Of a DNA stretch of 64,000 nucleotides, positions 44,109-52,832 are shown piece after piece. The position numbers and the translations under genes are program-made. The DNA comes from Bermanella sp047621325. GTDB taxonomy: Bacteria > Pseudomonadota > Gammaproteobacteria > Pseudomonadales > Oceanobacteraceae. How positions within the stretch are numbered: the stretch's first letter is position 1; every line of letters starts with the position of its first letter. The notes below the pieces were generated by a model, which ran no database searches, was not told the DNA's origin, and saw only the letters and a list, made by a program, of their open reading frames with translations. The DNA lies in the NCBI GenBank assembly GCA_047621325.1, contig JBLHLT010000006.1, positions 124,001 to 188,000 on the forward strand, given 5' to 3'.

Positions 44109-46100
44109 CTATGCTCGTTGTACTGATTTTTTCCGTTTATCTCTATCGAATTTTTCAAAATTTGCTATTTTTCTCTGTTTTTCAGTTATATTGGCTCCCG
44201 ACAAATTAGTAATATTTAATCTCGTACCTTCAAGTTTCGCATTTTTTAAGTTTGAATCAGAAAGGTTGGCAGCCCTAAAATCGGACTTAGTTAGGTCTGC
44301 CTCTTCAAAATTCGCATTAATACAAGTAGAATTTCTAAAGTCTGAAAAGCTCAATTGAGCCATTTTAAAATTTGAGTTATCAAAAGAAGACTCAAACAAG
44401 CTTGAATCTCTCATTTTAACATTTCTAAAATCAACATCGTCAAAATTTGAATAGCTAGCACTGACACTATTTAAATTAGCATCCTTAAGATTTGCCATAC
44501 TAAAAATAGTATGATTTAAGTTCGCCTCAAAAAGGTTCGCTCCTTTAAGGTTAACTCCTTTAAGGTTCGCCTTCGATAAATTTGCTCCCTGTAGATTAAC
44601 TCCTTGCAAATCAGCTCCTTGAAGATCAGCCCCCTCTAAATTAGCCATTTTCATATCAACACCATTTAACAAAGCGTTTCTTAAAATAGAAGAATCTAAT
44701 GATGCGTAACTTAAATCTATATCCTTTAATTGATTATTATTGGTAATTTTAAAAGACGACAACAAACGACCTTTTTTTTCATTATAAAACAGACCAAATT
44801 TTCTTTCGTTAACCGTCTTAATAAACGACAACATCTTATCTGTTTTATTAAACGGATCATTATCATCCACAAGAATTCCTAATTCGATACCATATACAAT
44901 TAGAAACTCTCTAATACTTAAATGAGAAAAACGAAACTCACCAAACGAGTTACGATTGAGAAGTGAGTTTGTACCAATATCAATATGATCTATACCCTCA
45001 ACAACTCGATCAGCTGAATCATCCAACAAAATGATATTATATTTATTATGGCATAACTGAGTTATATGCTTTAAAGCAACCGTATAAGTATTTTGTCTCT
45101 GCATTGTCTCTGCCAACCAAATGCATGCCTTAAGCAGATCATCCCTTTTAACTTCTCTATCATGGTATTTTCGTAATTTGATCACCTCACGATTCAGCCA
45201 AGTTTCAACAAGACCTTTATAGAGGTCATATTCTGTTGCTCCCTCCCTATGGCTTTCTAACAAAGTATCAACATGCGCTAACAAAAATGGACGAAATTGC
45301 AATGAATCTATACTTTTAATTGCTTGTTTTGCATCATATTGCTTTTGATCTACAAATTTATTAAATATAAATTTTAATCTTTTTGGATATCGCCTCTGCA
45401 AATATTTATCTACCTGTTGATCAGTAAACAAAGAAAGATATATTAATGGGCACTCATAATTATTAAATGATATTTTACCTATTGTATTGAAAGCAGATTC
45501 AGCAGTCTCAGGAAAAAACTGTGTCCTGCAAGTTATGATAACTCTATAAAAACAAGTTGTAGCCTCTAATATCTTAGTCAACCTTTCAATTGTACCTCCT
45601 TGCTTACACTGAACATCTTCATCCAATGAATCCAACAAAAGAATTGTTTTAGACTTATTATTTATTTTACTTATATCACTCAAAGTATTAGAACCCAACT
45701 TTAAGAGCTCACAATTATACTCCTTTGGCCAAAACGCCATTAAATGACTCAATTTCAACATCATCATTAGCGAGGTTTTTCCCATACCTGCATCAGCAAG
45801 TATAAACATTTGACTTCCACCATCTTTATTAATAATTTTTCTATCGAAAAAGTTATTAATAGTTTTAAAAACTTTCGCCCTTATAGAAGATATAGTTTCA
45901 TCTTCAATTTCATCCGCTGGGTTTACTTGTTGACAATCTGGTTGGATGTAAAATTTAGCAAGTGATTCACAATCACCAAAAATATCATTAATATTTATCA
46001 GCTCTTTATTTCTACTATCTGATCTATTTTTTAATATTTTCGTTAATCTACCTAACAAACTAGAAGCAAGCTTAGTAGTAATAAAACTTGTCCCTTCCAT
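44109..46100 (-). CDS. NACHT-type NTPase with C-terminal pentapeptide repeats
   Basis: This protein of about 663 residues starts with about 95 residues of no recognised domain. A STAND/NACHT NTPase core follows: Walker A LADAGMGKTSLMM (about 102-114) and Walker B TILLLDSLDED, whose paired acidic residues after the Asp are the NACHT hallmark. Further on are LYKGLVETWLNREV and the winged-helix segment FRFSHLSIREFLIVYG. From about 460 to 640 runs a pentapeptide-repeat array (ANLEGADLQGADLQGVNLQG and onward). ATG 46100 has GGTGG five bases upstream; ATG 46112 is an alternative. The gene is A+T-rich against its neighbours and stands alone. Bacterial NACHT proteins defend against phage; that role here is inference. 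Confidence 0.8.
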   Translation of the reverse strand: MEGTSFITTKLASSLLGRLTKILKNRSDSRNKELININDIFGDCESLAKFYIQPDCQQVNPADEIEDETISSIRAKVFKTINNFFDRKIINKDGGSQMFILADAGMGKTSLMMMLKLSHLMAFWPKEYNCELLKLGSNTLSDISKINNKSKTILLLDSLDEDVQCKQGGTIERLTKILEATTCFYRVIITCRTQFFPETAESAFNTIGKISFNNYECPLIYLSLFTDQQVDKYLQRRYPKRLKFIFNKFVDQKQYDAKQAIKSIDSLQFRPFLLAHVDTLLESHREGATEYDLYKGLVETWLNREVIKLRKYHDREVKRDDLLKACIWLAETMQRQNTYTVALKHITQLCHNKYNIILLDDSADRVVEGIDHIDIGTNSLLNRNSFGEFRFSHLSIREFLIVYGIELGILVDDNDPFNKTDKMLSFIKTVNERKFGLFYNEKKGRLLSSFKITNNNQLKDIDLSYASLDSSILRNALLNGVDMKMANLEGADLQGADLQGVNLQGANLSKANLKGVNLKGANLFEANLNHTIFSMANLKDANLNSVSASYSNFDDVDFRNVKMRDSSLFESSFDNSNFKMAQLSFSDFRNSTCINANFEEADLTKSDFRAANLSDSNLKNAKLEGTRLNITNLSGANITEKQRKIANFEKFDRDKRKKSVQRA

Positions 46101-46130
46101 AATCACCACCATTCCACAAATTTTAGCCCG

Positions 46131-46159
46131 TAGGTCGGAAAAGCGTAGCGCCTTTCGAC
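46131..46159. repeat. Short palindromic element upstream of the NACHT gene
   Basis: GTCGGAAAAGCG (46134-46145) and GCGCCTTTCGAC (46148-46159) form an imperfect inverted repeat preceded by GTAGG-type sequence. It shares the GTAGG...AGCG-TAGCG pattern with the element at 43413-43510, so the NACHT gene lies between two related repeats. It lies in the leader just upstream of the NACHT start. Confidence 0.6.
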
Positions 46160-46563
46160 ATTAAATTATTTAAAAACCATTACTTTCAATGCTTCTAAAT
46201 ATTGACCATAAATCATATACAACATCACAATTGACATTAAAACATAGGAAGGCACTACCCTTTTCGATCTGCCCAGCCCAATTTAATACAAAAGTGACCC
46301 AGTACCAACCGAAAACCAAACCCGTTTCGATAACAAAATGCGGCATTTACCAGCCACTACAACCAAATCGTCCCGATCATCCCATAAGAGACGAGCGGCT
46401 TGTCCGGCGCCGCGAAGCAGGGCCCGGGATGCAATACCGAGAAAGGAAAACCGTACTAGCCTTAATTTCCAAGTTTGCAAATACTTCTATAATTCTGACT
46501 CTAAAAATAACGCACACAGAGTGTCCCGAGAACGAGGTGAGTGCCTTGGGTATGCGCTCAATA
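46160..46563. other. Intergenic DNA with a G+C-rich patch
   Basis: The stretch holds several overlapping open frames on both strands, none with a ribosome site, known motif or consistent codon use, so I call no gene. A G+C-rich patch at about 46370-46435 contrasts with A+T-rich flanks and looks inserted. The promoter for the NACHT gene is probably near the left end but no clear boxes are seen. Confidence 0.35.
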
Positions 46564-47060
46564 TCACGCACGAGTATACCCCCACAAGTCTAGCTTATAC
46601 ACCCCATACTCCACCCCAAAAACCGGATCGATATTTTTAAACTTCTCAAACCCCATACGTTGATATATAGCCAAAGCAATTTCCATAATCGGGCTGGTAT
46701 GTAAACCAATGGTTTTTACCTGTGATTGCTTTGCATGTTCGATACAGGCTTCGGTTAATGCCCTGCCAAGACCTTTACCGCGAGCTTCTGTCGATACCAC
46801 TAGCATTCGGATAGCGGCCCATGTTTTATCAAAATGGCTGCTAGGATTATCATTAGGTGGCACCAACGCCACACCGCCTACGATATTACCATTATCTTCT
46901 GCTACAAATAGGTTGGCCGATTCTGCAAGGTTAGCCATTTTGCCTACGGCCGTGATTAACGAATGCCAATCTGAATAGTGGTGTTCAAATTGCGAAAAGG
47001 CTTCAACCGCTACTTGGTTAAGCGGCCCTGAGTCTTCAGGTTTGAAAGGTCGATGTGCAT
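46564..47060 (-). pseudogene. GNAT-family N-acetyltransferase with a 5' frameshift
   Basis: The intact downstream frame (46938 to 46564, 124 residues) contains the acetyl-CoA motif VVSTEARGKGLGRALTEACI and the IYQRMGFEKF strand of GNAT enzymes. The same frame stays open upstream and encodes RPFKPEDSGPLNQVAVEAF, a normal GNAT N-terminus, but has no start codon. ATG 47060 is one frame off: adding one base near 47052 would give MHIRPFKPEDSG. I therefore read a single-base deletion, or a sequencing error. If ATG 46938 is used the protein lacks its first two structural elements. Confidence 0.6.
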
Positions 47061-47090
47061 TTAAAGTTTAAGTACTTTTAATTTGACCAT

Positions 47091-47774
47091 TTAAAGCTGG
47101 TTCAATTGAGTTTCATTGTTTTTTTCGGTTACATCTAGAATTTCACGCACGGCATCTATTAGACCATAAGTCAGTAATGAATTTTGCACTCTTGCTTCAG
47201 GGTGAACATAAATAATAACAGGGTTATTTTGAGTATTTAAAAACCACTTAATACCTCTTGTAGTTGTAAATACTTCTGATTGATTTAACCCTAATACATG
47301 GCGTAAAGCCCACCCAGTGCCACCACAAATGGTTAAATCTGGCTTATAGAGTTCATATTGCTTTTTGATAAATTGCTTGTCTTCCTCTACAGCTTTATCA
47401 AAACTTGCTTTAACCGTCGTATGGGTGCCGGGAGATTTTTTTAAATTCATGGAGCAAATTGATCTGAGTGTTTCTACACGATCATCGTGTGAAATAGATT
47501 CAAGTTCACTCCAATTAATGTCTTCTTGATTGTTTTGGATGCAATTTATCCAGCGAGTGATATTGTCCCATGTTTGTGGCCTTGCACCATCACGAATAAA
47601 TGCGCGTAAATCCCAACCACCACCATCTAGATCATTAACCTCTTTCAACACGAAGCACAATTTAATATGGGAGTTTAAATATTCCGTTTCTGAAACCACA
47701 CCATCTGATACAAAACCCGTTCGACTGCCACGCCATTCTTCAAATAATTCTGATTCTTTTTGACTTATCCCCAT
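47091..47774 (-). CDS. Uracil-DNA-glycosylase-superfamily-like protein
   Basis: I do not firmly recognise this 227-residue soluble protein. Several segments recall the uracil-DNA glycosylase fold: KLCFVLKEVNDLDGGGWDLR near the N-terminus, SMNLKKSPG in the middle, PDLTICGGTGWAL (a buried strand), and VIIYVHPEAR where the family has its His-Pro loop. Catalysis is not assured. It lies 30 bases upstream of the frameshifted acetyltransferase and faces away from the exported-protein gene. A role in base excision or in defence is possible but unproven. Confidence 0.45.
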   Translation of the reverse strand: MGISQKESELFEEWRGSRTGFVSDGVVSETEYLNSHIKLCFVLKEVNDLDGGGWDLRAFIRDGARPQTWDNITRWINCIQNNQEDINWSELESISHDDRVETLRSICSMNLKKSPGTHTTVKASFDKAVEEDKQFIKKQYELYKPDLTICGGTGWALRHVLGLNQSEVFTTTRGIKWFLNTQNNPVIIYVHPEARVQNSLLTYGLIDAVREILDVTEKNNETQLNQL

Positions 47775-47960
47775 AATCCCTCAACATATTTGTGCATTCC
47801 TAGGTAAGTCATACCAATCTAATACAAAAGACCAATCAAGCCAACCTGAACGGTTATTCATCTGAGTATTCTTTGAATCCTTCTCTATTTGAAAACCCTT
47901 TTGTCATTCCTATGATTCATCAGTATCCTTAGCCCCTCTTTCACCTATTGGTTAACTGCT

Positions 47961-49202
47961 TTGTTGCGTTTATTGGTTTTATTCATTGGCACTTGGATAG
48001 GCTTTGGCTTGCTGGCGTTTCATTCGGCACATGCCGAAAGTGCTGCCAATATTGAAAGCGCGCAACAATCCATTGAAGACTTACCCGAGTTGAATCAAGC
48101 TGAGCACTCTCTCGTTACTCAAGCTAATCAGCAAACAAACTACTTTTATTTTGGCCAGCGATATGGCTCGGAGGCGCAATTTGGCCCAATGAATGTTTGG
48201 ACAAATGTCGGCCTAGTCGTACCAGGACGATTGGGTACACAACCCCAGTTAGATGAGGTCAATTACGCCCAAGGTTGGAAACAATTAAAAAGCAGCTTAA
48301 CTCATCAAGATGATGTATTTGATGAATCCGGTGGTACCGAGGCGTCGTTAAAAAAAGAGTTTATTCCTTTTGCTCATCCATCTGGTGCTTGGCTGCCCAA
48401 TTATTTTTTGCACTTGCTAGGCGAAGGCATGCTTTCACGCAAACTGGAGGAATATTACTTAAGCCAAGACAACACCACACCGCTACAGGCTAAAGTAAAA
48501 GCCATTGTTACACTGGTAGCGGCGCAAGCAACAAACGAAGTGGTTGAATATGAATTACCATGGGAGCAACGCTTAGATCCATTAGCAGACTTTTATTTTA
48601 ATCTAGCAGGCATCATTGCCTTTTCATTTGACGAGGTGGCGCAATTATTTAGTAATGACTACCTCGATTATTACTATTGGCCCGGGCAACCGATAATTGA
48701 CGTGCAAGATGGCGCGATATTTAACCAAGGTGAACAATATTATTTTCGAAGCCATTTGGGTTTTAATACGGATGCAAGCTTGGCCATTATCAGTGGCATG
48801 CCCGCTACAGGCTTAGGTGTTTCATATCCGATAAATCACGACGATCAGATCAGCGTATTATTCGCAACCGATGTCATCGTCAGTCATCCCCATGCAACCG
48901 TTGAGCAGCTAGAACGCGGCACTGATTTCACGGCCCGCGAAATAGCAAAACTATACAACCAATCATTAAATGCCTACTGGGACCGTAAAGGCTCACTCAT
49001 GGGCAGCCTCGCCGTCAGCTATGACCCTATTTATCAAATAAGCCTCAACCTCTACCCTCAACAATACCCACACCTGAGCATTGGCGGATTTTCTCTCGGC
49101 GATGTCGGCATTGGCGGCTATTTAATCGCCTCTCAAGGGGGGGCAAATAGTATTGGCATCACCTTTAGCTTCGCCCCTGTTATGCTTGGGTTACGCCGTT
49201 AA
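47961..49202 (+). CDS. Exported protein of unknown function (413 aa)
   Basis: I do not recognise the family. The protein has a Sec signal peptide (LLVLFIGTWIGFGLLAF, cleavage after HSAHA) and a mature part with many aromatic and Gly-rich strands toward the C-terminus (LSIGGFSLGDVGIGGYLIAS), suggesting a beta-rich periplasmic or outer-membrane protein. The frame opens at 47916 without any ATG or GTG before the signal, so translation would begin at TTG 47961 or 47964, with no clear ribosome site. The N-terminus is therefore uncertain. Confidence 0.6.
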   Translation: MLRLLVLFIGTWIGFGLLAFHSAHAESAANIESAQQSIEDLPELNQAEHSLVTQANQQTNYFYFGQRYGSEAQFGPMNVWTNVGLVVPGRLGTQPQLDEVNYAQGWKQLKSSLTHQDDVFDESGGTEASLKKEFIPFAHPSGAWLPNYFLHLLGEGMLSRKLEEYYLSQDNTTPLQAKVKAIVTLVAAQATNEVVEYELPWEQRLDPLADFYFNLAGIIAFSFDEVAQLFSNDYLDYYYWPGQPIIDVQDGAIFNQGEQYYFRSHLGFNTDASLAIISGMPATGLGVSYPINHDDQISVLFATDVIVSHPHATVEQLERGTDFTAREIAKLYNQSLNAYWDRKGSLMGSLAVSYDPIYQISLNLYPQQYPHLSIGGFSLGDVGIGGYLIASQGGANSIGITFSFAPVMLGLRR

Positions 49203-49334
49203 ACAGTGCTTTATGCCTAATATTTTGATAGAAGCGCGCCCTTCATAACTTCTAAATATATATAAAATATCTCGATTCAGCCTGCCTTATGCAAAGCCTT
49301 GTCTATACTAAACAAAGGAAAGGAAGGGGGAATT

Positions 49335-49691
49335 ATGTGGTTATCACTGGAAAAATGGGTTGCCCGCTATCATGCTTATCAAGCAAGAGCACATTACAAA
49401 CGCCAACGATATGCATTGTGCTTACACTATCTGCATGCATTATCGAACTGGGATAAGCAATTCTTAAACAACCCAATGTACGCAGGCTACATGGCCATAT
49501 GTCATTATCAGTTAAAGCATTGGGACAACATCACAGAAGAAGTAGAAACCGCGTTATTTTTGCTACGCCGTTATGTCGATGACGATAAGGATGCATTAAT
49601 TTTATGGCAAGATTTAAAAAGCCACCTTGCGGACTTACGCTACGTAACCCCTAACAATTTAGGCTTAAAAAAAGTTGGCGGTATTTTATAA
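49335..49691 (+). CDS. Small helical protein of unknown function (118 aa)
   Basis: The protein begins MWLSLEKWVARYHAYQARAH and is predicted all-helical, with a pattern (YALCLHYLHALSNWDKQF, AGYMAICHYQLKHWDNITEE) that resembles two or three TPR-like helical pairs. There is no signal peptide. ATG 49335 has an excellent ribosome site (AAGGGGGA) five bases upstream, so it is preferred over the longer frame from 49299. It ends at a bidirectional terminator. No function is proposed. Confidence 0.65.
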   Translation: MWLSLEKWVARYHAYQARAHYKRQRYALCLHYLHALSNWDKQFLNNPMYAGYMAICHYQLKHWDNITEEVETALFLLRRYVDDDKDALILWQDLKSHLADLRYVTPNNLGLKKVGGIL

Positions 49692-49692
49692 T

Positions 49693-49722
49693 AAAAAACA
49701 CGAGATTTTTTCGTGTTTTTTT
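49693..49722. terminator. Bidirectional terminator between convergent genes
   Basis: AAAAAACACGA (49693-49703) and TCGTGTTTTTT (49711-49721) form a perfect 11-pair stem with A-runs and T-runs on both sides. It ends the small helical gene on the plus strand and the PLP-enzyme operon on the minus strand. Confidence 0.85.
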
Positions 49723-49728
49723 ATTTGA

Positions 49729-51030
49729 CTAACCGTGCAGCACTGGCCAGCGAGCGCTAAGCGCTCCATTTTCATATACTAAAATATCACCAAACTGTAA
49801 TAACACTGATTCAGATTGCGTAGGCCTTAAAAAAATATAATCATCCTCTTGTAACTCAATACTCACAGAGCCGTTATACATTTCTTGATTACTTGAACGA
49901 CCATATACAGGATTCAAAGTTAACCCTTTTGGTGACACGGGGTTCGCTTTCCAGTAGCCCCCATAAGCAAAAAATGTCTTTTGCCAGTTTTGATTCCACA
50001 AAGCCATCACTTTACCCAGCCCAGACACACCGGGAATGTGCGTTTCATTGAGTATTTTTAAAACAGGACTAGCAATAAATACCGCAGGGGTATGATCCAT
50101 TAGTGTTGGTAAATCAAAATCAGATGGTTTCACCAAACACGAACCGGCACTTAATTCGTTCATGGGCCAGCTGGTTGCGTCACCTTCATTATAAAGCTGA
50201 TACGTTGGGCTACCCGCTGCATTTAATGTTAAATCTTGCACGCTGCGCTTTAAATAAAGCTCGGTTAAATTAATGTAATGTTGATAGCTCGCCATGGCGT
50301 CATCACGATGCCCTATGGCGTCGCCTGGCACTTTACCAATATGCGGCTCATACCCCATAAAACCAGACAGTGTTAAAAACGCACTTTTTTCAATCAGTTC
50401 TAACATCGCGATCAATTCGTTATCATTGTTAACACCACCACGATGCAAGCCCACATCCAATTCAATATTTATATTTAACGGCGTAACACTTGTACGAGCA
50501 AAATCTTCATATTGAACTAGTCGCTTTTTAGAATCCAATAGCCACTGTAATTGAGCTTGAGGCTTAAAAGTCGATTCTGTATTCACAAGGGTTTTATAAA
50601 AAGACTTAACCGCTGCTATAGGCATGGGCTTGCCCATCAAAACATCCGCATCTTGGATATCTCGCACAATAGCCGTTAAGAATGGCTGATGAAATACCAT
50701 TATCTTTTTCGTGTTGGCCTGCGCCATTGTCCACTTTAATATCTCGATTGACGGCAGTGATTTAGCAACAATACGGTAGCCGAAACGGCCGCTTAAATGA
50801 GTCGTTACTGTTTTAATGTTTTTCGCCATTACGGTTTTATCAACCACCAGTGACGGTGTCGATACATCCTGTAAATGCAGTGCCTGACTTAACGCTTGAA
50901 AGTACGCATTATGATTTTTTTCACCCATGTCCTTTGGCCTTACCCAAGCAAGACCGCCTAAGGCTATTGATGCCACACCGACTTTCATTAAACTGCGTCG
51001 TGACAAACCTTTACTAGAGTCCTGACTCAT
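49729..51030 (-). CDS. Tat-exported fold-III PLP enzyme (alanine racemase / D-threonine aldolase-like)
   Basis: This 433-residue protein has a twin-arginine signal (LSRRSLMKVGVASIALGGLA) followed by an alanine-racemase-type barrel. The likely PLP lysine is in RIVAKSLPSIEIL (about residue 90), with NINIELDVGLHRGGV and LSGFMGYEPHIG downstream, as in D-threonine aldolase / D-serine dehydratase-like proteins. Periplasmic PLP enzymes of this kind are uncommon; Tat export fits a cofactor loaded in the cytoplasm. It is the third gene after a cytochrome and a flavoprotein. The substrate is unknown, probably a D-amino or beta-hydroxy amino acid. Confidence 0.78.
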   Translation of the reverse strand: MSQDSSKGLSRRSLMKVGVASIALGGLAWVRPKDMGEKNHNAYFQALSQALHLQDVSTPSLVVDKTVMAKNIKTVTTHLSGRFGYRIVAKSLPSIEILKWTMAQANTKKIMVFHQPFLTAIVRDIQDADVLMGKPMPIAAVKSFYKTLVNTESTFKPQAQLQWLLDSKKRLVQYEDFARTSVTPLNINIELDVGLHRGGVNNDNELIAMLELIEKSAFLTLSGFMGYEPHIGKVPGDAIGHRDDAMASYQHYINLTELYLKRSVQDLTLNAAGSPTYQLYNEGDATSWPMNELSAGSCLVKPSDFDLPTLMDHTPAVFIASPVLKILNETHIPGVSGLGKVMALWNQNWQKTFFAYGGYWKANPVSPKGLTLNPVYGRSSNQEMYNGSVSIELQEDDYIFLRPTQSESVLLQFGDILVYENGALSARWPVLHG

Positions 51031-51058
51031 AGGTCACCTTTCAACTATTATTTTGATT

Positions 51059-52420
51059 TTAAGCGTTAAATAATGAAGATAAATAAGGGTTTAAAAACTG
51101 GCCGCGAGGATCAAGCCGCTGTCTAACGTCTTTAAAGTCTTGCCAGTGTGCGTAATGCTGTGAAAACTGCTTAGCGTTCATTGTATTCAGTTTCCCCCAA
51201 TGTGGGCGCCCATGATATTTTTGCATAATGGGTTCAATGGCGGCAAACATGCCTTGATACTCTTCTTTATGATAACGATGTACCGCTATCGAACAGGTTT
51301 CGCGGCCATTAAATGGACTTAACCAAATATCATCACTTTTTATAAAGCGCACTTCGAACGGGAAAAATACTTCAGGAAATTGTGATTCAACCACATGCCG
51401 AATCTCTCTAAAAGCTTGAATCATGTGTTCGCGTGGTAAGTGATATTCCATTTCATTAAAACGGACATTGCGTTCGCTGGCATAGTTTTGCCAGCTATTG
51501 GCCACATTCACTTCCTTGGGCAAGGTTTTCATATACGTACCCAGTACCAATTCACGTAGTTTTGGGCTCCAGCTTAAAATATCGCGCGCCGTTTTCAAAT
51601 CTTCAGCGCCATCGTTTTGATCAAGCTTTTCAACGCTGGTTATATCTTCATCAGTAATATTTTGTACATCAATAAAACCCATACCCGTAAAGGGTAAAAA
51701 ATAAAACTCAAAATTACGATTATTATCTGCAAGGGATTCTGCATTTTGTAAAATTTCTTCGATGGGCAACCATGTGGTTTCGCGCTTTAACTTGTATCGA
51801 GCTTGGTTTTGTAATGTCACTTGCGAAACAATACCCAGTGCGCCTAAATTAACGCGGGCGGCATTAAATATATCGTTATTTTTTTGTGAATCGCATTCAA
51901 TCACTTCACCATTGGCTAACACTAGCTGCAAACCTGTTACGTAATTTGACATGCACGCCAATTGTGCTCCAGTACCATGAGTGGCCGTTGCAATGGCCCC
52001 CGCCAAACTTTGCTCATCAATATCGGGCATGTTAAGTAACGCCTGACCTTGATTTGCTAATGGCTCACCTATATCACCTAACCGTGTACCTGCCCACACG
52101 GTCGCTTGTTGCTTAACATTATCGACTCGAATTAAACCCGATAATCGGCTCAACGATACAATGGTGTCATCGGTGGGTACTAACGGCATAAATGAATGCC
52201 CAGAACCCACGGGGCGAATCACCCCTTTGCTTTGTTTTAACAAGGCTTGCAATTGCGACAAGTCGGCAGGCGCACTGCGCGTATTGGGGTAACAAATTTG
52301 CGAACCCGACCAGTTTCGCCAAGGCAACGCGGTTTGATTTGCGGCTAATAAATGCGGTGGCAACGCCATTACGGCTGCGGCCCCCATTAATTGATGTAAA
52401 AATGTGCGACGTGATTGCAT
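51059..52420 (-). CDS. Tat-exported FAD-linked aldonolactone-oxidase family protein
   Basis: This 453-residue protein starts MQSRRTFLHQLMGAAAVMAL, a twin-arginine signal. An FAD_binding_4 domain follows (GVIRPVGSGHSFMPLVPTDD, then ALLNMPDIDEQSLAGAIATA and THGTGAQLA), and the C-terminal D-arabinono-1,4-lactone-oxidase domain has the family motif PHWGKLN (about residue 415). Relatives oxidise aldonolactones or alditols. The next gene upstream is a c-type cytochrome, so here it probably acts as a periplasmic dehydrogenase passing electrons to that cytochrome. The substrate is inferred only from family. Confidence 0.82.
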   Translation of the reverse strand: MQSRRTFLHQLMGAAAVMALPPHLLAANQTALPWRNWSGSQICYPNTRSAPADLSQLQALLKQSKGVIRPVGSGHSFMPLVPTDDTIVSLSRLSGLIRVDNVKQQATVWAGTRLGDIGEPLANQGQALLNMPDIDEQSLAGAIATATHGTGAQLACMSNYVTGLQLVLANGEVIECDSQKNNDIFNAARVNLGALGIVSQVTLQNQARYKLKRETTWLPIEEILQNAESLADNNRNFEFYFLPFTGMGFIDVQNITDEDITSVEKLDQNDGAEDLKTARDILSWSPKLRELVLGTYMKTLPKEVNVANSWQNYASERNVRFNEMEYHLPREHMIQAFREIRHVVESQFPEVFFPFEVRFIKSDDIWLSPFNGRETCSIAVHRYHKEEYQGMFAAIEPIMQKYHGRPHWGKLNTMNAKQFSQHYAHWQDFKDVRQRLDPRGQFLNPYLSSLFNA

Positions 52421-52444
52421 AGTATTTTTATTATTACAGTAATC

Positions 52445-52795
52445 TTATTTTTTTTGTTGCGCCATGAAATCAATCAAAGCATTAAATTGTTCAGCATTAC
52501 AGTCCATACATAAGCCAAAAGGTGGCATTCCACCAAAACCACTTATGACATTATCGAGTAAGACTTCTCTGCCTTTATCTAAGCGCACTTCCCATGCGTA
52601 AACGTCGCCAGTTAAAGGGGCTTTCGTGCTTTGTAATATATGGCAATTACGACAACTTCGTTGATAAACTTCATTAAGGCTTGCGTCAACTGGCTGCAAT
52701 ATTTGTGCATTCGCTAAAAGCTGTGCATCACTTGGGCCTTGTTCGCATGCACTGAGGGTGACGATTAACAACAAGAAAACGAACGATCTAACCAT
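52445..52795 (-). CDS. c-type cytochrome lipoprotein
   Basis: This 116-residue protein has a lipoprotein signal (FVFLLLIVTLSACEQ), one haem-binding motif CRNCH and the downstream GFGGMPPFGLCMDC, where Met is the likely axial ligand and the Cys pair is a cytochrome c5-like feature. It should be an outer- or inner-membrane-anchored single-haem electron carrier. It is the first gene of a three-gene operon with the flavoprotein and the PLP enzyme (gaps of 24 and 28 bases) and has its own good promoter. Confidence 0.85.
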   Translation of the reverse strand: MVRSFVFLLLIVTLSACEQGPSDAQLLANAQILQPVDASLNEVYQRSCRNCHILQSTKAPLTGDVYAWEVRLDKGREVLLDNVISGFGGMPPFGLCMDCNAEQFNALIDFMAQQKK

Positions 52796-52832
52796 GATAC
52801 ACCTTGATTTTATTATTATGTTTAAGGGTGCG

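Noticed and set aside
46189..46640. Overlapping open frames on both strands between the NACHT and GNAT genes
   Set aside because: None has a ribosome site or coherent protein character, and they overlap one another and the GNAT gene end.
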